The notes under the pieces were generated by a model. The model searched no databases. It saw only the letters and a list, made by a program, of their open reading frames with translations, and had not been told where the DNA came from. Made by a program: the position numbers and the translations under genes. This document shows positions 1-8,798 of a stretch of 64,000 bases of DNA, piece by piece. This DNA comes from Merdimonas faecigallinarum (GTDB lineage Bacteria > Bacillota > Clostridia > Lachnospirales > Lachnospiraceae), in assembly GCA_019119285.1 (NCBI GenBank), contig DWXJ01000094.1, positions 1-64,000 of the forward strand, read 5' to 3'. Within the stretch, counting starts at the first letter, position 1. Each line of letters begins with the position of its first letter.

Positions 1-41
1 TAAGAAACAGAGAAGGAGGGGGCAAAAGCTTTGTTTTCAGA

Positions 42-368
42 CTATTTCCTTAAATGGGCCGTTAATATATCCAGAAATTCACTGGAAGTGGGGCGAATAC
101 GGATAGGACGCAGAGCAATCTCCTGCAGAAGGCTTATATTTCCACGTTCCCAGCACACCTTGACAGCAGTGCGTATGTCACGCTCCACACTGCAGCTGGT
201 AGTATGAAAGTATTTTGCAATCTGCGGATATAGAAGCTTGCTGACAGATAAAAGATAATCTTCGTCGATCAGGCATAGTCTGATTCCGTAGTTTAGATAA
301 CGGTAACCCCGATAGGTGGCGCCTATTCCCAGAGAACGCAAAAGGTGTTCGATTTCTTTTTCATTCAT
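42..368 (-). CDS. Orphan Spo0A C-terminal-domain DNA-binding protein
   Basis: About 108 residues that match the DNA-binding (sigma-A contacting) C-terminal domain of Spo0A almost end to end: the opening helix (EIEHLLRSLGI), the GYRYL segment, and the helix pair around KYFHTTSCSVERDIRTAV. There is no receiver domain, so it is a stand-alone effector domain that cannot be controlled by phosphorylation in the usual way. The ATG at 368 is chosen because GAGGAG lies just upstream; a longer frame to 422 has no better ribosome site. It is divergent from the response regulator at 616. Spo0A-like half sites lie in the shared upstream region. It is either a regulator or an antagonist of Spo0A targets; the target is unknown. 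Confidence 0.8.
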   Translation of the reverse strand: MNEKEIEHLLRSLGIGATYRGYRYLNYGIRLCLIDEDYLLSVSKLLYPQIAKYFHTTSCSVERDIRTAVKVCWERGNISLLQEIALRPIRIRPTSSEFLDILTAHLRK

Positions 369-484
369 GTCGCTTCTCCTCAAAAATATGTAATTTCTCT
401 GTTCATTCCAAAGTGATAGCATGCCATTTTGTTCATTATATCCAAAAATAATATAGGAAAAAGAAATTTAGACAGAATAGGAAA

Positions 485-514
485 TTGTTCGATAGAATAC
501 GACATTCTGCGACA
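485..514. promoter_or_regulatory. Spo0A-box-like tandem sites
   Basis: On the minus strand TGTCGTA (498-504) and TGTCGCA (508-514) each differ by one base from the 0A box TGTCGAA and are spaced exactly 10 bp apart in the same orientation, the arrangement used by Spo0A dimers. A weaker TTGTTCGA lies at 485-492. They sit between the orphan Spo0A-domain gene and the response regulator. Binding is inferred only. Confidence 0.4.
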
Positions 515-615
515 TAAATGAGAAGGAGATATTTTCAGAATTTCTTAATAATTTTCCTGTGTGGCTCTTAAAAATTCCCTGTTATTCTTGTATAGTAAAC
601 AAGGAGGTGGTTGAG

Positions 616-1308
616 ATGTCGAAAATATTAGTGTGTGATGATGATAAGGAGATTGTAGAGGCAATCGATATATATCTGTCCCAGGAAGGGTTTGAGGTCT
701 GCAAGGCTTATGACGGGGAAGAGGCGCTGAAGATATTGAAGAATGAAGATGTGGAGCTTCTGGTGATTGACGTGATGATGCCACGGCTGGACGGGATCCG
801 GGCGACGTTAAAGATCCGGGAGCAGAATAATATTCCGATCATTATCCTGTCGGCGAAATCCGAGGATGCGGATAAGATCCTGGGGCTGAATGTGGGGGCG
901 GATGATTATATGACGAAACCGTTTAACCCGCTGGAGCTGGTGGCAAGAGTGAAGTCCCAGCTTCGTCGGTATACCAGGCTTGGAAGTACCCCGGCGGGCG
1001 GGCAGGCGGTTTACTCTACCGGGGGACTGACTGTTAACGATGATCTCAAAGAAGTGACGGTGGACGGGGAGCCGGTGAAGCTGACGCCGATTGAATATAA
1101 TATTTTGCTGTTTCTGGTAAAGAATCAGGGCAAAGTATTTTCGATCGATCAGATTTACGAGCGGATCTGGAATGAAAATGCGATAGGCGTGGACAATACG
1201 GTGGCTGTACATATCCGGCATATCCGGGAAAAGATTGAAATTAATCCGAAAGAACCAAGATATCTGAAAGTGGTGTGGGGCGTCGGATATAAGGTGGAAA
1301 AATTATAG
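616..1308 (+). CDS. OmpR/PhoB-family response regulator
   Basis: A 230-residue two-domain regulator. The receiver has the acidic pocket CDDD (8-10), phosphoacceptor D52 (VIDVMMPRLDG) and K101 (MTKPFNP). The C-terminal half is a winged-helix domain (LTPIEYNILLFL ... TVAVHIRHIREKI ... VWGVGYKVE). The ATG at 616 follows AAGGAGGTGG, an excellent ribosome site; the frame is open back to 559 but without a site. It ends 11 bp before the histidine kinase at 1320, which is surely its partner. The signal is not known. Confidence 0.93.
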   Translation: MSKILVCDDDKEIVEAIDIYLSQEGFEVCKAYDGEEALKILKNEDVELLVIDVMMPRLDGIRATLKIREQNNIPIIILSAKSEDADKILGLNVGADDYMTKPFNPLELVARVKSQLRRYTRLGSTPAGGQAVYSTGGLTVNDDLKEVTVDGEPVKLTPIEYNILLFLVKNQGKVFSIDQIYERIWNENAIGVDNTVAVHIRHIREKIEINPKEPRYLKVVWGVGYKVEKL

Positions 1309-1319
1309 GGGGCGTGCAT

Positions 1320-3884
1320 ATGGGACAAAAATGGTATCGGAAAAATGTGGTGAAAAGTATATGGATCCTGGCAGAGCATGTGTTCCTTCTGGTTATGGCG
1401 GCCAGTTTTTTATGGCTGATGTCCTACCCGGTGCTAAGGAGCGAGATTTTTAACGGCACCCATGCCGATCAATATGAAGACACCAAAGCATTTGCGGATC
1501 AGGTGCTGCATACCGGTGAAGGGATCAGTGCGGGGATTGCCCAGAAAGAGGATTTTGAGACGGATGGATATTATGATCCGGACAAGATCATAGACGCGGC
1601 AAAGTATGTGGGAAGTGATGTGGCGGGCGGCGAGTCCGAGAGTCTTTCCTACCGGCTGGAGGATATGGTGGCCTGGGGGGAAGCCCTGAACCAGGATACC
1701 GGTGAAACTGCTGGGGATGAGGGAAATATCATCGTCTGCCGGCGTTCCGACGGAACCTATCATTATTACTATTATTCCGAATTTCAGGATCTGATCCAGA
1801 ACGGGGAGCTTTCTTTTGTGATGGCTTCCGAAGAGGGCGGCATGACCCAGGAGGAGATTTTGCTGTCCCTGCGGGACCGGACATTTTCTGAGGGAATGAG
1901 TGATCTTTTCAAGGGCGTGCAGGATCAGGAAGGCCGGATCCTCTATGTAGACTGCTGGAATTACGACGGCTACTGGTACAAGGAGGAATGCAAGACCGCC
2001 GAAGGGAAGAGCATTCTGGATGTGGCAAATGAAGACCAGGCATGGAACGGTCATTTAAGCGAGGCATTTGACATCGTGGAGACGGCGGTCCAGTCTGTAT
2101 ACTGGAACATGGATCACTATCAGAGACTTCTGGAATCCTATCAGGAGGGTGATACAAACCTGACGTATCTGTATGTGGACCAGACGGCGAAAGAGATCGT
2201 GTCCAACCGGGAAGAGTACCGGGAAGGCCAGGATCTGGAGACGACGCTTGACAAGATCCGGGAAAGTGGGAAATACGCGATCATCTATCCGAGACTTGCG
2301 GATTTTGAGACAAATATGAAAAATGTAGACGCGGCGGAGTGGAGAAATGCGCTGCAGGTGAACGGCAAGGAAGACGCATATATATTTGCGTTGAGCGTGG
2401 ACACCACCTACCCGGTGCAGGATTCCTTTTATACGGAAAGCCAGACATATGCCCAATACGGCGGAACCGCGGTATGGGTGTTTGCGGCCGGCGTGGCGGC
2501 AGCCATCTTATTTGCCCTGGGACTGATCTGGCTGACCCTTGCGGCAGGCCGGCGTCCGGAGGACGAGGCGCTGCATCTGAACAGCTTTGATCACTGGAAA
2601 ACCGAGATCGCAGCGCTTCTGGTATTTGTACTTTGGCTTGTTCCGGTGCTCCTTTTGGGAAGTACGGTTTCCATGACCTCCGCAGTCGTCTATGACGAAT
2701 ACGGACGCATCGTCCATGCAAATGCATTTCAAAACAGCGTGTATTCTTCTACCGGAAATACCGTGGCGATGACCGTGATGATTCTGTACAGCTGCGCGAT
2801 GTTTCTGGCCGGTTATCTGAGCCTGGTACGAAGGATCAAGGCCGGGACACTCTGGAAGGACAGCCTGCTTCGCAGTATCGTGAAGTTCATCGGGAGAATT
2901 TTCCAAAATCTGTCGATCCTCTGGCGGATCGTCCTGATCTTCGGAGTCGTCATATTGTTCCACTGGATCGCGTTTTTCAGCTACGGCAGCTTCTTTTTCT
3001 TCGGGCTGATGGTACTTTCAGAAGTCCTGATATTTGTATACATGATCAAAGACGCGCTCGGAAAGCAGCGGATCAAAAAAGGAATAGAAGAAATCGCGGG
3101 AGGGCAGGTGGATTACAAGATCCATGTGGACGGACTTCCCAGAGAGCAGCAGGATATCGGAGAAAAGATCAATTCAATCGGAGAGGGGCTGGACCGGGCG
3201 CTAGAAAAAAGCATCAAGAGCGAACGCCTGAAAACAGACCTGATCACAAATGTATCCCACGATATCAAGACGCCGCTGACATCCATCATCAATTACGTGG
3301 AACTTCTGAAACAGGAAAACTTTGAAGATCCCAGGATCCGGCGGTATATCGAGGTACTGGAGCAGAAATCCCAGCGGCTGAAAACCCTGACCGAAGACGT
3401 GGTGGAAGCGTCAAAGGTAAGTTCCGGCAACATCACGCTGGAGTACATGAACATCAACTTTGTGGAAATGATCCAGCAGACCAGCGGCGAATTCGAAGAA
3501 AAATTCAAAGCCAGAAATCTGACGGAAGTATTGAACCTTCCGCAGGAGGAAGTCATGATCCGGGCAGACGGGCGCAGAATGTGGCGGGTGCTGGCAAACA
3601 TCTATAACAATGCGGCAAAATACGCGCTGGAAGGCACCCGGGTTTATGCCGATCTGCAGGTCGTAGACGGGCATGCGGTATTCAGCCTGAAAAACATATC
3701 ACAGCAGCAGCTAAATATCTCTGCAGACGAACTGACCGAGCGGTTCATAAGAGGCGACATTTCCAGGAGCACGGAAGGCAGCGGCCTGGGCCTGTCTATC
3801 GCCAAGACACTGACAGAGATGCAGGGCGGGAAATTCGAGCTTTATCTGGACGGAGATCTGTTCCGGGTGACGATCACGTTTTAA
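1320..3884 (+). CDS. Sensor histidine kinase with multi-pass membrane sensor region
   Basis: About 854 residues. One membrane segment near residues 17-37 is followed by a large, probably extracytoplasmic region of about 350 residues, then four or five more membrane segments (roughly 385-580), a HAMP-like linker, the phosphorylation box NVSHDIKTPLTSII with H647, and a HATPase domain (N box NIYNNAAKYA, G box GSGLGLSIAK). The ATG at 1320 follows AGGGGG; a GTG at 1314 is also in frame. Co-transcribed with the regulator just upstream. The extra transmembrane block after the sensor region is unlike the usual two-TM kinase. The stop codon TAA is the first base triplet of a palindromic repeat. Confidence 0.9.
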   Translation: MGQKWYRKNVVKSIWILAEHVFLLVMAASFLWLMSYPVLRSEIFNGTHADQYEDTKAFADQVLHTGEGISAGIAQKEDFETDGYYDPDKIIDAAKYVGSDVAGGESESLSYRLEDMVAWGEALNQDTGETAGDEGNIIVCRRSDGTYHYYYYSEFQDLIQNGELSFVMASEEGGMTQEEILLSLRDRTFSEGMSDLFKGVQDQEGRILYVDCWNYDGYWYKEECKTAEGKSILDVANEDQAWNGHLSEAFDIVETAVQSVYWNMDHYQRLLESYQEGDTNLTYLYVDQTAKEIVSNREEYREGQDLETTLDKIRESGKYAIIYPRLADFETNMKNVDAAEWRNALQVNGKEDAYIFALSVDTTYPVQDSFYTESQTYAQYGGTAVWVFAAGVAAAILFALGLIWLTLAAGRRPEDEALHLNSFDHWKTEIAALLVFVLWLVPVLLLGSTVSMTSAVVYDEYGRIVHANAFQNSVYSSTGNTVAMTVMILYSCAMFLAGYLSLVRRIKAGTLWKDSLLRSIVKFIGRIFQNLSILWRIVLIFGVVILFHWIAFFSYGSFFFFGLMVLSEVLIFVYMIKDALGKQRIKKGIEEIAGGQVDYKIHVDGLPREQQDIGEKINSIGEGLDRALEKSIKSERLKTDLITNVSHDIKTPLTSIINYVELLKQENFEDPRIRRYIEVLEQKSQRLKTLTEDVVEASKVSSGNITLEYMNINFVEMIQQTSGEFEEKFKARNLTEVLNLPQEEVMIRADGRRMWRVLANIYNNAAKYALEGTRVYADLQVVDGHAVFSLKNISQQQLNISADELTERFIRGDISRSTEGSGLGLSIAKTLTEMQGGKFELYLDGDLFRVTITF

Positions 3885-3965
3885 TTTGGGACGTAGTCCT
3901 TTTGCAAAGGACTACGTCCCAAATTGCGTTTTGCCCTGTACCTTTTTGCAATTTACCCTGTACCC
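3882..3965. repeat. Repeat family A, copy 1 (84-bp palindromic element)
   Basis: A 17-bp perfect stem (883-899 with 909-925, i.e. 3883-3899/3909-3925) closed by TTTTGCAAA, followed by a tail with two direct copies of CCCTGTACC. The same 84-bp unit occurs at 42587-42670 with 9 differences. It starts on the stop codon of the kinase gene. It could terminate transcription, but the run of T expected after the hairpin is poor. Confidence 0.85.
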
Positions 3966-4006
3966 TATTGCGGTTATCGCGAAAAAACATTACAATATAG
4001 GGTACT

Positions 4007-5155
4007 ATGGATGAATTAAGAATTTTATTACAGGAAAATCTAAATACAGAATTTATCTCTGCGGTGCTGAGTAATCCGCGGAAGAAGGACGGAACGGAAA
4101 AGATCAAGGTGCGTCCGCTTCTGAAAAAGGGGGAGCTGCTTTTTCAGGTGGAATCTTTCCGGGGGAAGCAGGCGTTCCATGAGAATCTTCCGGCCGCCGG
4201 GGCCTGCCGGGCGGTGCTTGGCTATATGGAGAACATGCGGCAGATGCAGATGGAGACGACGGAAAGCAGGTACACGGTGCTGGTCAGCAAGAAGGGGAAA
4301 GTGACGATCAAGAGGAAGGCGCAGACCGGAACCGTCAAAGCGGTTTCTCTGGAGCATGACCGTAAGAAAAGCTATATCCTGGAGGAGGGGAAGCCGGTTC
4401 CGTTTCTTGTGGACCTGGGCGTGATGACAAAAGAGGGAAAGGTGGTGCATGCCAGATATGATAAATTCCGGCAGATCAACCGTTTCCTTGAATTTATCGA
4501 AGACATTCTGCCGGAACTTGACCGGGACCGGGAACTGACGATCCTGGATTTTGGCTGCGGAAAGTCTTATCTGACTTTTGCGGTGTATTATTATCTGCAT
4601 GAATTAAAGGGATACCGCCTCAGGATCATAGGCCTGGATCTGAAAAAGGAAGTGATCGCCCACTGCAATGAACTTGCCGGAAAGTACGGATATGAACATC
4701 TGAAATTTCTGGAGGGGGATATTGCGGACTATACCGGGGAAGAGCGGGTGGATATGGTGGTCACGCTCCATGCCTGCGACACTGCCACGGATTACGCGCT
4801 GGCGAAAGCGGTCGGCTGGGATGCGAAGGTGATCCTGTCTGTCCCCTGCTGTCAGCACGAGCTGAACGGGCAGATAGAGAATCAGATCCTGGCTCCGGTG
4901 CTGAAGTACGGCCTGATCCGGGAGCGGATGGCGGCGCTTGTCACGGATGCGCTCCGGGCGGAGTATCTGGAGAGAGAAGGCTACCAGGTGCAGGTCCTGG
5001 AGTTTATCGACATGGAACACACACCAAAGAATATACTGATCCGGGCAGTGAAAGGTGGCAGACGGGGGGAGAATCAGGATGCCATACGCGCCTGCGAAGA
5101 ATTTCTGCATGTGTCGCCCACGCTCGGACGCCTGCTGGATCACAAAGGGGAATGA
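4007..5155 (+). CDS. Class I SAM-dependent methyltransferase (Methyltransf_32-like)
   Basis: 382 residues. The middle holds a Rossmann methyltransferase with motif I LDFGCGKSYLTFA near residues 183-195, motif II GLDLKK, and a motif-IV-like VVTLHACDTATDYAL; a conserved SVPCCQHEL follows. This combination is typical of the Methyltransf_32 group, whose bacterial members are mostly uncharacterised; an RNA substrate is often suspected because the N-terminal 150 residues are basic. ATG at 4007; the upstream sequence lacks a strong ribosome site. It ends 3 bp before the next gene, so the two are probably one operon. Confidence 0.8.
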   Translation: MDELRILLQENLNTEFISAVLSNPRKKDGTEKIKVRPLLKKGELLFQVESFRGKQAFHENLPAAGACRAVLGYMENMRQMQMETTESRYTVLVSKKGKVTIKRKAQTGTVKAVSLEHDRKKSYILEEGKPVPFLVDLGVMTKEGKVVHARYDKFRQINRFLEFIEDILPELDRDRELTILDFGCGKSYLTFAVYYYLHELKGYRLRIIGLDLKKEVIAHCNELAGKYGYEHLKFLEGDIADYTGEERVDMVVTLHACDTATDYALAKAVGWDAKVILSVPCCQHELNGQIENQILAPVLKYGLIRERMAALVTDALRAEYLEREGYQVQVLEFIDMEHTPKNILIRAVKGGRRGENQDAIRACEEFLHVSPTLGRLLDHKGE

Positions 5156-5158
5156 TAA

Positions 5159-7597
5159 ATGAAATGGAAGAAGAGACTGGCACACGCCGGCATCCTTGCA
5201 GCTGTATTTGTGGCTGCGGTTCTGGTGTTTGCTTATGTTACAAATAGAGGAAACGACAGCATGACGGCGGATATGGGGACTGCCTCCTATCCGCAGATCG
5301 CAGTAGCTTATCAGGGATACAGCCTGAACACCATGTCCGGTTATGCACGGAAAATGGACGTTCCATCCGTGAGAGACACCATCTCTCCCATCGAGAACGG
5401 GAAGATAAATCTGGATCTCCGGGCGTATGAAAATCAGATATCCGGCCTTACCTGGACGGTCTATTCGCCGGACGGAGAAGAAGAACTCCTGAATGGAAAG
5501 GTAAAGAATCCGGCGGAGCAGGTTTCACTGGAAATAGAACCGGCAGATTTAAAGGGCCGGGAAGGCGTTCTGGAGATCGTGCTTGCCACGGACATCCGCG
5601 ACGCGATCTACTATTATACGCGGGTGACGGACGCGGCCGGGAAAAATATCCTGGAAAATCTGGATTATATCCGGGCCTTTCATGAAGGCGCCCTGGCAAA
5701 AGACAGCAGCGCCGGTGTGGAGGCTGCGCTGGAAACCGATGAAGAAGGGGATAATTCCACCTATCAGCATGTGACGATCCATTCGGATTACGCACATGTT
5801 TCCTGGGGAAATCTGGAGCCGCAGGTGGAAAAAGGCGAGCGCTGGATGATCAAGGAGATCAACAGCGTATCCATTTCCGTGGAGATCCAGTTCCTGGTGC
5901 GGTGCAAAGGCGAGGAAAATGATACCGACCTTTACCAGGCAAAGGAATATTTCCGGGTGCGCCATGCGGCCGATCAGGGCGCTACCTATCTTCTGGATTA
6001 TGACCGGACGATGGAGCAGATCTTTGACCCGACCCGCCAGGTGCTGAGTGAAAACGGCATCCTGCTGGGCGTGACGGATGCGGACGTGTCCTATATGGTA
6101 AATGGAGACGGCGAGGTGGTGTCGTTTGTAACCGCGGGCGAACTGTGGAATTATAATAAAACGACTGATGAAGCTTCGCTGCTCTTCAGCTTTATGAATA
6201 CAGAAAATACTGACGAGAGAAATCTGGTCCGCCAGCATAAGATCCGGATCCTCAGTGTGGACGAGAAAGGAAATACCATGTTTGCGGTGTATGGTTACAT
6301 GAACCGGGGCGAGCATGAAGGGGAAGTAGGAGCTGCGGTGTATTCGTATGATATCAGCCAGAATTCCGTAGAAGAAAAGGTCTTTGTATCCATAGACAAG
6401 GGATATGCCCAGGCGGTGAAGGAACTGGATAAGATTATGTATTACAGCGCCAGCCGGGATGTTTTGTATACCATGATGGATGGAATGCTGTATGAGTATA
6501 CACTGGAGAAAAATCTGAGCAGAACGGTCGTGGAAGGCCTGACGGAGGGCCAGTATGCCGTGTCGGCGGACGGCCGCCTGGTGGGATATCAGGCAGACGG
6601 GGATGTGAATACAGCCACCACCCTTAAGATCATGAATCTGGAAAATGGAAAAGAATGGGAAATATCCTGCGGGGAAAATGAATGTATCCGGCCGCTGGGA
6701 TTTATCGGAGGGGATGCGGTCTACGGGGTGACCCGCGCCGGCGATACCGGGCAGACCGTTTCCGGAGAAGCCGTTGTCCCCATGTATAAGGTTGAGATCC
6801 AGGGAAGCAATGGCAAAGTCAAGGAAAGCTACCAGCCGGAGGGCATGTATGTGCTGGATGTCCAGATCCAGGGCAATATGATCACCCTGGACCGGGCGGC
6901 AAAAAACGGTGATACTTACACCGCTGCCCAGCCGGATTATATCACCAACAATACCGAGCAAAAAGAAAGCAACATTTCTCTGGAATCCTATAGTACAGAA
7001 TTAAAAGGAACCCAGATGCGCCTGACGTATGAGGACGGCATTTCCGATAAAGAGCCAAAAGTCCTGAAGCCGAAACAGGTGCTGTTTGAGAATACCCGGG
7101 AGATTTCCTTTGAAACAGGAGAAAGAGCCTTCCGCTATGATGTGTATGGATACGGCGAGTTGCTGGAAAGCTATGAAAAGGCCGGAGACGCCATCCGCCA
7201 TGCGGACGAGGTAAATGGGGTGGCCGTTACCGAGAGTCAGCAATACCTCTGGGAGCGTGGGAACCGGGATCTGCAGTACAGCATTACCGGAAAAGATGAT
7301 GTGATCGAGGCGATCCGTGCCGGGCTTGAGCAAAAGAAGAAGCCGGCTGCGATCATGGAAGAGCTGAATGGAAAAAGCATGGATCTAAGCGGCTGTACAA
7401 CGGAGGAACTGCTGTATGTGATCAACCAGGGGAATCCGGTTATCGCTATGCTGGATGCGGAAAATGCAGTGATTCTGGTGGGTTACACCGAAAGCAGCGT
7501 GATCTATGTCCATCCGGACAGCGGCGAGCGCAGCAGCGCAAGCTATGGAGAAATGGATCAGATGACGGCGGGAAGCGGCAATACCTATATTGGATAG
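5159..7597 (+). CDS. Large membrane-anchored protein of unknown function with degenerate C39-like C-terminus
   Basis: 812 residues with an N-terminal membrane anchor (residues 8-27) and an otherwise extracytoplasmic body rich in beta-strand-like sequence, resembling a beta-propeller in the middle. The last 100 residues (LYVINQGNPVIAMLD..AVILVGY...YVHPDSG) follow the pattern of the C39-like peptidase domain, but the catalytic Cys region is not evident and the usual His of GHAV is replaced (ENAVILVGY), so proteolytic activity is doubtful. Starts 3 bp after the methyltransferase stop. I do not recognise a specific function; cell-envelope or spore-related roles are possible. Confidence 0.75.
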   Translation: MKWKKRLAHAGILAAVFVAAVLVFAYVTNRGNDSMTADMGTASYPQIAVAYQGYSLNTMSGYARKMDVPSVRDTISPIENGKINLDLRAYENQISGLTWTVYSPDGEEELLNGKVKNPAEQVSLEIEPADLKGREGVLEIVLATDIRDAIYYYTRVTDAAGKNILENLDYIRAFHEGALAKDSSAGVEAALETDEEGDNSTYQHVTIHSDYAHVSWGNLEPQVEKGERWMIKEINSVSISVEIQFLVRCKGEENDTDLYQAKEYFRVRHAADQGATYLLDYDRTMEQIFDPTRQVLSENGILLGVTDADVSYMVNGDGEVVSFVTAGELWNYNKTTDEASLLFSFMNTENTDERNLVRQHKIRILSVDEKGNTMFAVYGYMNRGEHEGEVGAAVYSYDISQNSVEEKVFVSIDKGYAQAVKELDKIMYYSASRDVLYTMMDGMLYEYTLEKNLSRTVVEGLTEGQYAVSADGRLVGYQADGDVNTATTLKIMNLENGKEWEISCGENECIRPLGFIGGDAVYGVTRAGDTGQTVSGEAVVPMYKVEIQGSNGKVKESYQPEGMYVLDVQIQGNMITLDRAAKNGDTYTAAQPDYITNNTEQKESNISLESYSTELKGTQMRLTYEDGISDKEPKVLKPKQVLFENTREISFETGERAFRYDVYGYGELLESYEKAGDAIRHADEVNGVAVTESQQYLWERGNRDLQYSITGKDDVIEAIRAGLEQKKKPAAIMEELNGKSMDLSGCTTEELLYVINQGNPVIAMLDAENAVILVGYTESSVIYVHPDSGERSSASYGEMDQMTAGSGNTYIG

Positions 7598-7640
7598 CAT
7601 TTCCGGATACGTTGCAGAAAACAGAAAAAAAGAGAAGAAA

Positions 7641-7690
7641 AAAGAGCGGGGCTCCTGTGATAAGAAGATCACAGAGCATCCGCTCTTTTA
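7641..7690. terminator. Bidirectional rho-independent terminator
   Basis: AAAGAGCGG pairs with CCGCTCTTT, and CTGTGAT with ATCACAG within it. Flanking A and T runs make it usable from both strands. It lies between the convergent gene ending at 7597 and queT. Confidence 0.8.
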
Positions 7691-7721
7691 GCGTCTTTTC
7701 GACATTTTGATTTCGTAAAGA

Positions 7722-8219
7722 TTATTTTCTGTCCGCAGGAACGAACAGCCGTCCCCGATATCTCCTCAGAGCGGTGTACAGCAGGAAGCCCAGCACGCCG
7801 CAGGAAACCACTTCGCCGATCCCCACGGTCAGCATCATAAACGGAATGGGCAGCGCGACGCCATAGGCGTACCGCAGCACAAACGGCACGATCACGATGT
7901 TGGAAATAACCGGTGGCAGCGCCAGCAGCGGAAAAGCCTGATCTTTTAATTTGCAGGTGAAAAAAGCGCCGATCAGAGTGGCCAGACTTCCGCAGATGAT
8001 GTCCGGAAGGATGGCTCCGCCCAGGGTATTGCCGATCAGACAGCCGACAAACAGTCCCGGGATCGCGGCCGGAGTAAAGGCCGGCAGAATCGTGAGAGCT
8101 TCGGCGATGCGAACCTGTACCTCGCCGAAAGAGAAGGGTGCAAAGACATAAGTAAGCACCACGTAGATGGCAGCGATCATAGCTGCCTGGGTCAGAAACG
8201 TAACATTCTGCTTTTTCAT
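7722..8219 (-). CDS. queT: QueT-family queuosine precursor transporter (ECF S component)
   Basis: 165 residues, very hydrophobic with about five or six membrane segments; the opening (TQAAMIAAIYVVLTY), VRIAEALTILP and the GxxxGCLIGN segment are characteristic of QueT. QueT proteins are thought to be the substrate-binding subunits of energy-coupling-factor importers for queuosine precursors such as preQ1. No ECF ATPase genes are nearby, as expected for a group II ECF S component. ATG at 8219. The leader contains a probable preQ1-I riboswitch that covers the ribosome site, which independently supports the substrate. Confidence 0.88.
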   Translation of the reverse strand: MKKQNVTFLTQAAMIAAIYVVLTYVFAPFSFGEVQVRIAEALTILPAFTPAAIPGLFVGCLIGNTLGGAILPDIICGSLATLIGAFFTCKLKDQAFPLLALPPVISNIVIVPFVLRYAYGVALPIPFMMLTVGIGEVVSCGVLGFLLYTALRRYRGRLFVPADRK

Positions 8220-8227
8220 TTTTTTGT

Positions 8228-8270
8228 CTCCTTTAGTTTTGTTTTACGAGTGGAAGGTCTCGAACACTCG
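8228..8270 (-). promoter_or_regulatory. preQ1-I riboswitch (translational) upstream of queT
   Basis: Read on the minus strand: a CGAGTG/CACTCG hairpin with loop starting TTCGAG and ending ACCTTC, then an A-rich tail (TAAAACAAAACT) and AAAGGAG, the ribosome site of queT. The loop CCTT can pair with AAGG of the ribosome site, giving the H-type pseudoknot of preQ1-I aptamers. Pattern and gene context agree; I could not run a covariance search. Confidence 0.7.
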
Positions 8271-8342
8271 GCACATTTAACGGCGGTGACCGCCGGCAGA
8301 CCTTGAAAGACCTTGGTTTTAGACGGGTCTGCGACGAAAGTT

Positions 8343-8371
8343 AGTATAGCATGGCGGCGGCAGGAAATCAA
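8343..8371 (-). promoter_or_regulatory. Sigma-A promoter of queT
   Basis: On the minus strand TTGATT (8371-8366), 17-bp spacer, TATACT (8348-8343) with an upstream TG (extended -10). Transcription would begin near 8336, giving a leader of about 115 nt. Confidence 0.7.
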
Positions 8372-8451
8372 GAAAAAGGTGGTTGGGCGGTTCAGTTTTT
8401 TGTGTTTTGACAGTTTGTAATTTATAGAAAGATTCTACCCGAGATAATAAA

Positions 8452-8771
8452 CTATTGTAATGCTTTAATTATTTTAAGGATTTTTTCTTGTGTTTCAGGT
8501 GTGCAGAGTTGTGCTTGATGAAGAATTTCTTGCTCAATAACAGAAGATGGACGGTCATATTCATCGGCGAGAATATAATCGACGGTGGTATCCAAGGCGT
8601 TACAGATTTGTACTAATGTAGAGAGAGAAACTTTCACCCGATTATTCTCAATATTGCTGATATGGCTAGTATTCACATCAACTGCATTGGCAATATATTC
8701 TTGCGTTAGATGCTTCGAAATACGAGTTTCTTTTATTTTTTTCCAATTTTTGAAAAATCTAAGTCTTTCAT
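8452..8771 (-). pseudogene. XRE-family regulator disrupted by a one-base frameshift
   Basis: From the ATG at 8771 the frame reads MKDLDFSKIG then KK and meets a stop in a run of seven A. Adding one A restores IKETRISKHLTQEYIANAV and runs on into VNTSHISNIENNR, a standard XRE helix-turn-helix, ending at 8452 (about 106 residues in total). The intact downstream part can start only at a GTG inside the domain (8676), which would remove half of the HTH. So the gene is either broken, a sequencing error in the homopolymer, or rescued by slippage. The region is more AT-rich than its neighbours. Confidence 0.75.
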
Positions 8772-8798
8772 AACTTTAAATCAGAGCCTTTCGGATAA

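Noticed and set aside
5549..6961. 470-codon open frame on the minus strand opposite the 812-residue protein
   Set aside because: It is the antisense shadow of a GC-rich gene: no ribosome site, biased composition (His/Ile/Phe rich), and the plus-strand protein has a clear start and anchor.
8299..8337. A second riboswitch in tandem before queT
   Set aside because: The GCAGACC/GGTCTGC hairpin has no A-rich tail or known aptamer core.
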